This document shows positions 27,987 through 36,815 of a stretch of 64,000 nucleotides of DNA, piece after piece. Numbering within the stretch: the first letter of the stretch is position 1; each line of letters begins with the position of its first letter. The position numbers and the translations under genes are program-made. Below the pieces are notes generated by a model, which saw only the letters and a program-made list of their open reading frames with translations, had not been told where the DNA came from and did no database searches. The DNA is taken from NCBI RefSeq assembly GCF_013201075.1, contig NZ_CP053708.1, positions 177,001-241,000 on the forward strand, written 5' to 3'. This stretch comes from Lichenicola cladoniae. Lineage in GTDB: Bacteria; Pseudomonadota; Alphaproteobacteria; Acetobacterales; Acetobacteraceae.

Positions 27987-29071
27987 GCAGTGGCGCGCCC
28001 GAACGCCATCCTGAAGCGGCTCCAGCCGATCGTGACGATGACAAACAGGGCCAGGATGGCCGGCGCCCACCAGATTCCCGGAACCCGGCCGATGATGCCG
28101 TGCTGTACCCAGGTCCGCGCCGAGGTGCACAGGAGATAGTAGGTGAAATAGATCAAAAGAGCATTCAGGTAGAGCGAGTATTTGGCCTGCCGTGGCCCGC
28201 TTCGGCTCAGCGGTATGGCAACCAGCCCAAGCAGGAGCGTCGACAGGGGCGTGGATAGCCGCCACTGTAGTTCGGCGACGTCCTCATCGGAGCGCGAGTT
28301 GAAAAGATGTGCGCTGGTTGCCGCGACCGCGCTATAGCCGGGCGCGCGGGCAGCATGTCCGTCGGGGCTGACGACCAATCCCTTAGCCTGCACGACCTGA
28401 TCCGGCCGACCATCATTGTAGTCCAGTTCGTAGATGTGGGCATCGGTCAGGTAGACCTCCGTACCCGAGACAAGCGTCTTCTGCGCCAGTTCGTCGGCGA
28501 GATGCGCGTAGATGATCTCGGTCCGATCGCTGTGCCTGAGTTTTACGAACACATCCCGCGCCGAGGAGCCTCTAGGTTGGCGGTGACCCAGGAAGATGAC
28601 CCTCGCGCCCTGTTTGCCGACATAGAACGAGCCGGCTTCCATCGCGCCGAGGTCGAGCAGCGTAGCCGCCCGATCGGACAGGGCGTGCAGCCTCTCATAG
28701 GCAAACGGCCTGACCACCAGGGAGAGGACCGCCACGACGATGGCCAGGGATCCCGACAGCGTCAGCACGGCACGAACCACGGTCGCCTGCGTCACACGAA
28801 GCGCGGCCATTGCGGCGAGCTCGGAGTCGCCGTGCAACCGGGCAAGACAGAACAGCACGGAGATATACAGTGCCGCAGGAATCAGGACTTCCAGGGAGAT
28901 CAGCAATTTCAGGCCGATCAGTTCCGCGATAGCTCCGGCCGGCAATAAGCCGTTCACGGCATCCGACAGGAAGCCGGCGGCCGTATAGCTGGCAAAAAGG
29001 GCTATCAGGATGCAGAGCGTTACAGCCAGCGGATTCCGTAGCTCGCGAACCAGATACCGATGGATGATCAC
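27983..29071 (-). CDS. LptF-like permease (YjgP/YjgQ family)
   Basis: Partner of the LptG-like protein, 362 residues. The N-terminus is IIHRYLVRELRNPLAVTLCI, the typical LptF opening. LISLEVLIPAALYISVLFCLARLHGDSELAAMAAL is the coupling-helix region, a periplasmic jellyroll occupies residues about 130-245, and three C-terminal helices start at LQWRLSTPLSTLLLGLVAIPLS. The GTG at 29069-29071 gives the canonical start and leaves 16 bases to the upstream gene. A longer frame from 29137 would overlap that gene and add non-homologous residues. It is translationally coupled to the LptG-like gene. Confidence 0.87.
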   Translation of the reverse strand: MIIHRYLVRELRNPLAVTLCILIALFASYTAAGFLSDAVNGLLPAGAIAELIGLKLLISLEVLIPAALYISVLFCLARLHGDSELAAMAALRVTQATVVRAVLTLSGSLAIVVAVLSLVVRPFAYERLHALSDRAATLLDLGAMEAGSFYVGKQGARVIFLGHRQPRGSSARDVFVKLRHSDRTEIIYAHLADELAQKTLVSGTEVYLTDAHIYELDYNDGRPDQVVQAKGLVVSPDGHAARAPGYSAVAATSAHLFNSRSDEDVAELQWRLSTPLSTLLLGLVAIPLSRSGPRQAKYSLYLNALLIYFTYYLLCTSARTWVQHGIIGRVPGIWWAPAILALFVIVTIGWSRFRMAFGRATA

Positions 29072-29087
29072 GGTTGTGCCCCGGTCA

Positions 29088-30614
29088 TTATCTGGTTCCG
29101 ACGCTATGGGGCCGAACCGCGTAGAGTGAACTGCCACCCTCGGTCCACCGCACCGTCAGCCGGGAATTGGAATAGCCGGGGGGTAGCGCTGCATCGATGA
29201 GCCAAAGGTAGTCGATTCCATCGAAGGGAATGGCTGCGAGTGCATTCTGGATGGTTGGATGTTTCCGTGCGGTCCCACCGCAGCCGGTTGGCCAGACATA
29301 CTCGGACGGGTCGTCGTAGAAGCTTTGCGATGGTCGATAACGGATTTGCAACAGGTGTCCCCCATCCACATCCCACTCCGAATTTGTCCAGCTCCGCCGA
29401 AAGACGATTGCAAGCTCTCCCAGATGGTCCAGTCGGTTGCCTCGCCAGTTGCGCAGGGCACTGCAATCGCGGGTTTCGAGGACGATGACCCGGCTATGCA
29501 GCGGAAGCTGTTGAAGGGCACGAAGTTCGGACGCGAACCGCGTATCGTACGACGCGAAACCGACGGAGGTTACGGCCAGTCGGATGAAAAGCACACATAG
29601 CCCGGACAGGGCGACCAGTCTGGACAATCGCGGGTCCACACCGCTCCAATCCTGTGCGGCGAAGGCCAGCATCGGGATGAGCGGGAGGAGACGCTCATCC
29701 GCGTAGTTCGAACCACCGAGCACGCCCGGCGTGATGATAAACAGCAGGATCAGACCGAGCAGGGCCGGGACGACCGCGCGGTTCGGGCGTGCGCCACGCT
29801 TCCAGCCCACGACGAACACGGCAAGCGCCAGACCCAGGGTGCCGATATCCAACAGGAGGTTCTGGTCGCGAAGCAACATCACCAGCGCATTGAATTTTGC
29901 CGGGATGCTGTACCTGTTCGTTCCGGTCAAAGATCTGCTTGTAAGCCGCCACAACACAATGATGACGAAAGACGAAAGGAGCGGCCTGCAACGGACCAGG
30001 AGCGAGCGCCACCGTCTGTCTGATCGAGCCAGCTCCAACTCCCTCGACGCGATGAACAGGACGAGCAGGCAGCCTGCGACGACATGGCAGAGAAAGACTG
30101 CCGGGATGATGATCCAGGCTCCCGCTTCGCGCAGACGCACGTGCCCGTCCAGCCGGATCCAGGAGGCGAGGCAAATCAACGACAGGGCCACGCCCAGCAT
30201 GTAGTTGAGGAAGCCGCTGTTCAGCGGATAGCTGTAGATGAAGACCAGCGCCCAGGCTGTCGATGCCGCGCCCCGCGGGTTGACGGTGCGAGCCACCATG
30301 ATGATTCCTGTCGCCAGCAAGAGCGGGATGCTCGCGGCGACGAGCCGGTAGGACCAGACCAGGCCGAGCACTCGCCTCAGCGCCGCCACGACCAGGTCGG
30401 TGCCCATGTTCGGGATCAGGTGCCACTCGAAGCTCATGCGGCTGGCAAAGACGGGATCGTCCGCATAGGCAGCAACGGCAGCACTTCCCATGTGACCGGG
30501 GAGATCCGTAAGAGGCGGAATGCTGCAGAAGAAGAATGGGACCGTCAGCAGGAGGCTGATTGCAAGCACGATGCGCGCATCCAGCGCAAGCCATAGGTCG
30601 AGGGTCCGTCGCAT
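29088..30614 (-). CDS. Polytopic membrane protein, GT-C glycosyltransferase-like
   Basis: Protein of 508 residues with about ten predicted membrane helices over residues 10-365, then a soluble C-terminal periplasmic domain of about 140 residues. The first extracytoplasmic loop contains PPLTDLPGHMGSAAV, placing an Asp and His where GT-C enzymes carry catalytic acidic residues. This fits an ArnT/PMT-like transferase using a polyprenyl-phosphate sugar, but no family is certain. The ATG at 30612-30614 puts the first helix near the start. Upstream of the LptF-like gene on the same strand by 16 bases, it probably shares that transcript. Confidence 0.65.
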   Translation of the reverse strand: MRRTLDLWLALDARIVLAISLLLTVPFFFCSIPPLTDLPGHMGSAAVAAYADDPVFASRMSFEWHLIPNMGTDLVVAALRRVLGLVWSYRLVAASIPLLLATGIIMVARTVNPRGAASTAWALVFIYSYPLNSGFLNYMLGVALSLICLASWIRLDGHVRLREAGAWIIIPAVFLCHVVAGCLLVLFIASRELELARSDRRWRSLLVRCRPLLSSFVIIVLWRLTSRSLTGTNRYSIPAKFNALVMLLRDQNLLLDIGTLGLALAVFVVGWKRGARPNRAVVPALLGLILLFIITPGVLGGSNYADERLLPLIPMLAFAAQDWSGVDPRLSRLVALSGLCVLFIRLAVTSVGFASYDTRFASELRALQQLPLHSRVIVLETRDCSALRNWRGNRLDHLGELAIVFRRSWTNSEWDVDGGHLLQIRYRPSQSFYDDPSEYVWPTGCGGTARKHPTIQNALAAIPFDGIDYLWLIDAALPPGYSNSRLTVRWTEGGSSLYAVRPHSVGTR

Positions 30615-30770
30615 CAGAAATGGGTTCTCTCGACGCAGCGTCGGACGAGCATAGCTGGAACGGCAGAACTCGCAATGCCTCCAATGCACCCAGGCCTTCC
30701 GGGATGGCCGGAAGCCGCATGCTTAACCGCATAGAGGCGATCGCCTCTATCGGTCACAGGTGGTTGACGC

Positions 30771-32285
30771 ATGACGATCGTCGCCGTCTCTTGCTCGGGC
30801 GCCTTCAGGAGCCTTCGGTTGGGATACGTGCTACGAAGATCGGATATCCTGTTGCTGGTTGCTGCGGCAATGATCGTGTTTTTCCTGGCAGGCCCGGTGC
30901 TGACGATGCCGCTCAGGATACCGCTGAGCTACAACGAGGGTTGGAACGCCTATTTCGGTGCGCGAGCCATGGATGCCCGTCTGGGGCCACTTTATCCCGG
31001 TTCAGATAGCCTCGTATTCAACAACTATCCGCCGCTCTCCTTCTACATTGTCGGTGTTCTGGGCCGCTATGTCGTCGGCGACCTTATCGTAGCCGGCCGC
31101 ATCGTCGCTCTGACTTCGTTGCTAGCATCCGCGGGCTTACTGGGAGTCTGTGTCAGGCTCCTGGGTGGCACTGTCAGAGGAGGTCTGGCAGCGGCGGCTC
31201 TTCTCTTGCTCTACACCAGCACGTTCTATCGCGACTACGTAGCGGTGGACGATCCGCAATGGCTCGCGCATGCGCTGATGTTGGGAGCCCTTGCCATGCT
31301 CCTTACCGAATATCGGGCGGCACGCTATCCAGTCGGTCGAGTCATGATGGCTGCACTGCTGATGACCGCCGGCGGCTTCGTCAAGCACAGTCTGGTCGGC
31401 TTGCCGGTGGCGGTCACGATCTGGCTCTTCCTCGTTCAACCGCGCACGGCAAGGGTGTGGTTGATATCGGCGATCGGCTGGGTGTCGCTCGGGCTGATCG
31501 TCACGGAGATCCTGCATGGGGGTGCAGCGTTCCTGGACATCCTCGAGCACCACCGGGTATTCCGGTTGGGTCGGGCGGTGAAAGCCTTCGAACGGCTGCT
31601 TCCGCTGCTGCCGTTGATGATTGTCGCGACGTTGACGTATCGGGCGCGGAGGCAGGGCGATCGGCCGATCGGGCTTGCCGCGCTGTTTGTCGTCATCTCG
31701 CTGCTTGGCAGCCTGGCACAGCGCTTTGGCGAGGGCGTAAACTACAACGCCTACTTCGAAACGATGATCGCGTTGTGTCTCACCCTGGGCCTGGCATTGT
31801 CCGCAAGACCGACGCAGGACCCGTCGGTGCGGCGGCGCCTGCCAAGTCCCGGGCAGGTGGTCGGCCTGGCCTGTATCCCCTTGCTGGTCATGATGCCGTG
31901 GCAAATCGGGCGTGCCTGGGGCGATATAGACGGACGGTTTGCTCGGGCGCGATCATGGCAACCCATCATTCTCCAACTTGCCAGGCAGCCGGGGCTAGTG
32001 GGATGCGAGACCCTTTCCTTGTGTTTCTGGGCGGGCAAGCCGTTCGCCGTCGACATGTTCAACCTCAATCAGGACATCCTGACGGGCGGTTCGATTGCGC
32101 GGTTCGACGCGCTGGCCGGTCACCACGCCTTTGGCCTTTTCGAGTTCTCGAGCATCCTCACCGTCGTGAACGGCCACTCAGCGCTCAAGCACGATCCGTT
32201 ACTGGAGAACTTGCTTGCGCATGGTTACGCGGTCCACCAGAGGGGGCCGGAGGGGAGTGTGGTGCTCGGACCCCCCTTGCCCTGA
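30771..32285 (+). CDS. Polytopic membrane glycosyltransferase-like protein (GT-C/PMT-like)
   Basis: Protein of 504 residues with roughly eleven membrane helices and a C-terminal soluble tail. The first periplasmic loop has IPLSYNEGWNAYFGARAMD, where the acidic residue in NEGW matches the catalytic-loop position of PMT/ArnT-type GT-C transferases. NYPPLSFYIVGVLGRYV and FYRDYVAVDDPQWLAHAL are also typical of such proteins. It is divergent from the other GT-C-like gene across a 156-bp promoter region and convergent with the inositol-phosphate synthase gene 6 bases away. It likely adds a sugar from a lipid-linked donor on the periplasmic side. Confidence 0.7.
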   Translation: MTIVAVSCSGAFRSLRLGYVLRRSDILLLVAAAMIVFFLAGPVLTMPLRIPLSYNEGWNAYFGARAMDARLGPLYPGSDSLVFNNYPPLSFYIVGVLGRYVVGDLIVAGRIVALTSLLASAGLLGVCVRLLGGTVRGGLAAAALLLLYTSTFYRDYVAVDDPQWLAHALMLGALAMLLTEYRAARYPVGRVMMAALLMTAGGFVKHSLVGLPVAVTIWLFLVQPRTARVWLISAIGWVSLGLIVTEILHGGAAFLDILEHHRVFRLGRAVKAFERLLPLLPLMIVATLTYRARRQGDRPIGLAALFVVISLLGSLAQRFGEGVNYNAYFETMIALCLTLGLALSARPTQDPSVRRRLPSPGQVVGLACIPLLVMMPWQIGRAWGDIDGRFARARSWQPIILQLARQPGLVGCETLSLCFWAGKPFAVDMFNLNQDILTGGSIARFDALAGHHAFGLFEFSSILTVVNGHSALKHDPLLENLLAHGYAVHQRGPEGSVVLGPPLP

Positions 32286-32291
32286 CGCCGG

Positions 32292-33494
32292 TCAGGCGTC
32301 GTGCTGCAACCAGTCCACCAGATTTTGTTGCTGCCTGAAAAAATCATGCTCCGGGGGAACGGCATCGACCGTCATGGGAGATTTGAAAAACAGCCCCATC
32401 TGCATCTGGGCACCTCCTGCGCCCCGACGCCGCGCCAGATCGAGACACCGTGCGATCTCGATGACGAGAGGCGCTGCCAGAACCGAGTCCTTGCAGAGAA
32501 AGTTCACCTTGATCTGCATGCGCTGGCCGAGGAAGCCGGAGATGTCGATATTGTCCCAGGCTTCCTTGTCGTCGCCACGGGGGCGGTAATAATGGATCTG
32601 GCAGACATGGTCCTCGACCTTGTAGCCCAGGATGTCGTCGAGGACCGATCCCTTGGTCTGCAGCTTGGAAGCGAGGCTTCCCGAATGGTCGAGGGCGAAG
32701 CCGTCGTTGTTGCCCAGGATGTTGGTCGAGAACCAGCCATCGACATGAAGCGCACGGTCGCGGAACGCCGGGGCCAGGACGGTCTTGATCAGGGTCTGGC
32801 CGGTTTTGCCATCCTTGCCTGCCACCGGAACCCCGAGCTCCTTGGCAAGTGCGGTCAGGGCCGGGATGTCGGCGCCGAGGCTGGGCGTGAAGTTACCGTA
32901 AGGGATGCCTTCCCTGATGGCGGCATAGGCGTAGAGCATCGCAGGACTGATCGAAGGATGATTGTCTATCAAGGCCTGCTCGAAGCGCTCGACCGTCGCA
33001 AAGGCCGCGGTGTCTTCGGGCCAGCTCTCGACGGAGGCGAGGTTTACGACGACGAGACGCTTGATACCGGTTCGCGCGGAGAAGCCCCTGATGTCCTGGC
33101 GGATCTGTTCGATCGACCCGAGATGGGAATTCGCCTTGATACGATTGCTGCCATCGACATTATGACAGAAGTTCGTGTTGATGGTCGCTGCCCACGGGGT
33201 AACGCCAGCTAGCCTATCGTTGAGGCTGGACAGCATCGACTGTGGGAGAACCCCATGATGGGCCGCAGCATCAGCCAGATTGGCCGGGTTCAGATCCCAA
33301 CCCGCGATCTCGATATGGTCGTAAGGCACGAGGCCGGCATTGTCGAACTGGGCAAGCGGCAATCCGATGCGATCGGCCGATCCCTGCCGGATATGTTCAA
33401 GTCCGGCCGCCACGGTCGACGCAACCGCTCCACCAACGCCAACGATCAGAAGACCGATACGATCAGCGGCGCCTGCCTCTTGTCTGAAATCCAT
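32292..33494 (-). CDS. myo-Inositol-1-phosphate synthase family protein
   Basis: Cytosolic NAD-dependent enzyme of 400 residues converting glucose-6-phosphate to inositol-1(3)-phosphate. The N-terminal Rossmann loop is GLLIVGVGGAVASTVAAGL. NTNFCHNVDGSNRIKANSHL, AAIREGIPYGNFTPSL and VAGKDGKTGQTLIKTVLAP align with the active-site region. The TNILGNNDGF and ISGFLGQRMQIKVNFLCKDS motifs are diagnostic of the family. The ATG at 33492-33494 has GGAAA upstream and is preferred to a TTG at 33507-33509. This gene makes inositol phosphate the most likely metabolite for the cytidylyltransferase/phosphotransferase pair 6.5 kb away. Confidence 0.9.
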   Translation of the reverse strand: MDFRQEAGAADRIGLLIVGVGGAVASTVAAGLEHIRQGSADRIGLPLAQFDNAGLVPYDHIEIAGWDLNPANLADAAAHHGVLPQSMLSSLNDRLAGVTPWAATINTNFCHNVDGSNRIKANSHLGSIEQIRQDIRGFSARTGIKRLVVVNLASVESWPEDTAAFATVERFEQALIDNHPSISPAMLYAYAAIREGIPYGNFTPSLGADIPALTALAKELGVPVAGKDGKTGQTLIKTVLAPAFRDRALHVDGWFSTNILGNNDGFALDHSGSLASKLQTKGSVLDDILGYKVEDHVCQIHYYRPRGDDKEAWDNIDISGFLGQRMQIKVNFLCKDSVLAAPLVIEIARCLDLARRRGAGGAQMQMGLFFKSPMTVDAVPPEHDFFRQQQNLVDWLQHDA

Positions 33495-34334
33495 GGATCT
33501 ATTTTCCAAAGCACATGTACCGAAAGGTCTGAAGAGATTGAACCGTATCTAGCATGCGCTCGTGCGGCAACAATAGTGGGCAAAGTGCTCATTGCACCCG
33601 GGACGGGCGTGATTGACCATTTCTTTAAATACAGGTTCATCTTGACCGGATGGCGTTCCGGGTGAGAAGAAGCGCCTATCCCTTCGGCCGACATTTATGA
33701 ATCTTTGGCGACGTTATCCGATGGCTAGGGTCAGTTGCCCTGGATCACGCCGCAAGCTTTGCCGATGAGCCGAAGTCGTAAACACAAGCCCCGAGACGCG
33801 GAGGCGGATACCTTACGCTCGATGCAATCTTGGCATCGAGGCCTGGTCATGGCGATAGACGACAGCAGCAACGTCTCACATCCGCAGGAGAAGGGTCTAA
33901 TCTACAACCAAATCGAGGCCTGATAAGCGGTTCAGAGATTGGGAATTCACAACTTGACCGCCAGATAAGGGGTCTCAGTGAGACTGACCTGCCAGGGAGC
34001 CGTGAAGTCGGCATGGCTTGAGTCATTGTCGCGAGCCCGGAGCTCGCCATGCCGATCCCACCTTGGGGCGACCTTGTCCGAGATCAAATGCGCGTTGCAG
34101 TGCAAGCGCGGCAGGGTGCTCTCATCTGCTTCAGCGAGGCGCGAGCGGATATGGGTCAAACGGCTACCACCGCGTCGTCCAGCGCATCCAGTCCTTTATA
34201 GGCCATGGCCACCAGGACCGGATCAGGACGGTCATGTCCCGGCCCCGCATGGCCGGTTCTCATATCCAGCCCCGCCTGCTGTGCTCTTGAAAAGTTCACG
34301 CAATCGGAGCGGTCGGCAATCTACACTTTGTGGC
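33495..34334. other. 840-bp intergenic region without a confident gene
   Basis: This interval lies between the divergent inositol-phosphate synthase and metallophosphoesterase genes. Short open frames exist on both strands, e.g. a minus-strand 35-codon frame at 34156-34263 and a minus-strand 70-codon frame at 33947-34159. None shows a domain, signal peptide or convincing ribosome site. It could contain decayed genes as well as the two promoters. Confidence 0.4.
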
Positions 34335-35510
34335 ATGACACGCTCCTCCGATCATCGCTTCGGTCAACCCCGACCGGCGATAGAGCCACCGCATGCGACG
34401 CAGGCGCCGCTCTATGCTGGCAGCCCATTACAGCCATTGCCTGCGCCGACCGGGGCTGCACCGTTCCGGCTCAACCTTGCCGACATCGTGCCGCACGCGG
34501 TGCAGGCAGCCGAAAAGGTTGGCGGAATGGCGTTCCACATGGTCGGCGACACCGGGGGCGTGAAAGACCCGAAGCCGCAGCTCCTGGTGGCGCAGGGGCT
34601 CGAACACGATGCCGGCGTGGCGGGGCAATTCGGCAAGCCGGCCTTCTTCTTCCATCTAGGCGACGTGATCTATTTCGATGGCCAGGCACAGGAATACGTG
34701 CCGCAATTCTACGAGCCGTACGCGCACTACCCATTGCCGATCCTGGCCATCCCCGGCAACCACGATGCCGACGTGTTCGACGACGGTACACGCACCAATC
34801 CGTTGCCCTCGCTGGCGACCTTCGTGCGCAACTTCTGCGCGCCCAAGCCGGGAGTACGCTCGGTCGATGCAGGCGAATCGCCGCGTACCGCGATGATACA
34901 GCCCAACGTCTACTGGACGCTCGAAAGCCCGTTCGCAACCATCATCGGACTATACACAAATGTTCCCGAGGGCGGAGTGGTGGAGCCGGACCAGGCGGAC
35001 TGGTTCGCATCCGAGCTGGCGGCGGCGCCGAAGGACCGTTTGCTGATCGTGGCACTCCATCATCCGCTGTATTCGCTCGATACCGAGCATTCCGGCAGCA
35101 AGGCGATGGCGACCCTGCTGAAGACCGCGATTGCGCGCTCGAAGCGGCGCCCGGACGCGGTGTTCACGGCACATGTGCATAACTACCAGCGCTTCACCGT
35201 CGCCGACACGGACGGCAAGGGCGTCACGCCGTTCTTTGTGGCCGGCCAGGGCGGCTATCATAACCTCCACAAGGTGGCGAAGGTGAACAACCAGCCGCTG
35301 GTCACGCCCTACGCCGTTCCCGAACAGCCGGGCGTGACGCTGGAGAGCTACTACGACGACCGCTTCGGCTTCCTCCGGCTCGAGGTCTCACCCACCGAGC
35401 TCCTGGTGCAGGCCTACACCGTGCCGCGACCGCAGGAGGCCTGGGACCATGCGCCCAAGCTGTTCGACCAGATGCGACTGGACTGGAAGCGACGCACCAT
35501 CCTGCGCTGA
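34335..35510 (+). CDS. Calcineurin-like metallophosphoesterase
   Basis: Predicted dinuclear-metal phosphoesterase of 391 residues. The five blocks of the fold are visible: MVGDTGG, HLGDVIYFDG, PGNHDAD, LHHPLYS and AHVHNYQRF. These supply the Asp, His and Asn metal ligands. The arrangement resembles purple-acid-phosphatase-like enzymes. The ATG at 34335 is chosen because about 119 codons of open frame upstream have no family similarity. No signal peptide is visible from this start. It is convergent with a second phosphoesterase gene, 6 bases away. Substrate unknown. Confidence 0.85.
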   Translation: MTRSSDHRFGQPRPAIEPPHATQAPLYAGSPLQPLPAPTGAAPFRLNLADIVPHAVQAAEKVGGMAFHMVGDTGGVKDPKPQLLVAQGLEHDAGVAGQFGKPAFFFHLGDVIYFDGQAQEYVPQFYEPYAHYPLPILAIPGNHDADVFDDGTRTNPLPSLATFVRNFCAPKPGVRSVDAGESPRTAMIQPNVYWTLESPFATIIGLYTNVPEGGVVEPDQADWFASELAAAPKDRLLIVALHHPLYSLDTEHSGSKAMATLLKTAIARSKRRPDAVFTAHVHNYQRFTVADTDGKGVTPFFVAGQGGYHNLHKVAKVNNQPLVTPYAVPEQPGVTLESYYDDRFGFLRLEVSPTELLVQAYTVPRPQEAWDHAPKLFDQMRLDWKRRTILR

Positions 35511-35516
35511 GCCGGC

Positions 35517-36815
35517 TCAGGCGCCGGGGGCTTGTCCGGCCACGGGTTGCGGCCCGAGCCGCTCGCGATGGATCGGCGCGGCCGGACGGCTGGCGATCCA
35601 GTAGGAGGCCTCGATCCCGTCCGGTGACAGGTCGAGCAGGGCGAAGCCGTGCGCATAGGCTCCATCCACCAGATCGATCGGCGGCCGGGCGCCGAGGGTC
35701 GGCGGATCCACCAGGCCGGCCAGGGACAGGTCGTCGGCGGCTGCCACCGGGATGGCGCCGTTGCCGATATTGCGGCCGGCTGCCACGCCACGATAGGGAG
35801 CATAGAGCCGCAGCGCATGCTCGTGACCCCAGAACCAGGCGTCGATCCGGCCGGAGCCAGCCAGGATAGCGTGGGTCGCCATCAGGTTCGGATTGGTTGG
35901 ATCATGGTCGGCTGCACGCCCGATCCGGGAGAATGCCGAGAATGGTTGATGATGGCTCAGGAAAACGGTGCGGCCGGGGAAGGCGCGCAGCTTGTCCGCG
36001 TGCCAGGCCTGCTCGGCGGGCTCGAGCCGGGTGACCGAGCCGGCCTCGTCGAACGGATCGCGATCGTGCAGCCCGGTGTCGGCGGCCAGGATCTGCCAGG
36101 ACAGGTCGGGACTGCGCAGACAGAAGTAGCTCGCCGGCTGACCGATCCGCTGCAAGAGCCCGTAATAGCCGTCGCCCCCGCTATACACGTCGTGATTGCC
36201 GCATAGGCTGAAAAGGCGCGTCCCGGGCAGCACGGCACGCAACGGCGCAAGGAAGTTGATTTCGCATTCCTCGGTGGTGCCGGCGAAGTAGATGTCGCCC
36301 AGATGGATCACCATGTCGGGCCGGTGGGTGGCGAGCTGGGCGGCCACCGTGTGTGCCGACGCGGTGCCGGTTCCCCAGTCCGAGATCAGGCCGATCCGTA
36401 GCGACGGCGTCGCTGCCGCGACGACGAAGTCGGAGAGGGCGGCATGCCGGATATAGGGGATGGCGCGAGGCTGTCCGTCGGGCTGGAGCGTGGCTGCGTA
36501 ATCGATCAGCGTCTCGGCCCAGCGTGGATCGCAGGCGGAGAAGGCCAGTCGGTCGTTCAGGGTCTGTACCTGCTCCATGTCGCCGGCGAGGCGCGCCTGA
36601 AGCAGTTGTAGTCCGAGGCGACCACAGGTGAGTGAGGGTAAGGAGACGTGCCCCTGGGGGGCAGTGCTGCCCTGCGCGTGCGAGACCAGACTATCGACTG
36701 CCTGAACCAGGGGATGGGGTCCGGGCCCGTGTCCATCCAAGCGCGACAGTCGCGCCGCGGCGGATTGCAATAGGGAGAGCACGGGATCGCGGGCGGTCGG
36801 CATCTCGAAAGGCAT
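35517..36815 (-). CDS. Calcineurin-like metallophosphoesterase
   Basis: Second metallophosphoesterase, 432 residues. An N-terminal region of about 130 residues of unknown function precedes the catalytic blocks ISDWGTG, HLGDIYFAG, CGNHDVYSG, SHHQPFSAF and WGHEHALRLY, which carry the expected metal ligands. It is only distantly similar to its convergent neighbour, so the pair is not a simple recent duplication. It lacks a signal peptide from the ATG at 36813-36815. A GTCAC-TCAC-GTGAC repeat lies about 37 bases upstream (36852-36865). Confidence 0.83.
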   Translation of the reverse strand: MPFEMPTARDPVLSLLQSAAARLSRLDGHGPGPHPLVQAVDSLVSHAQGSTAPQGHVSLPSLTCGRLGLQLLQARLAGDMEQVQTLNDRLAFSACDPRWAETLIDYAATLQPDGQPRAIPYIRHAALSDFVVAAATPSLRIGLISDWGTGTASAHTVAAQLATHRPDMVIHLGDIYFAGTTEECEINFLAPLRAVLPGTRLFSLCGNHDVYSGGDGYYGLLQRIGQPASYFCLRSPDLSWQILAADTGLHDRDPFDEAGSVTRLEPAEQAWHADKLRAFPGRTVFLSHHQPFSAFSRIGRAADHDPTNPNLMATHAILAGSGRIDAWFWGHEHALRLYAPYRGVAAGRNIGNGAIPVAAADDLSLAGLVDPPTLGARPPIDLVDGAYAHGFALLDLSPDGIEASYWIASRPAAPIHRERLGPQPVAGQAPGA

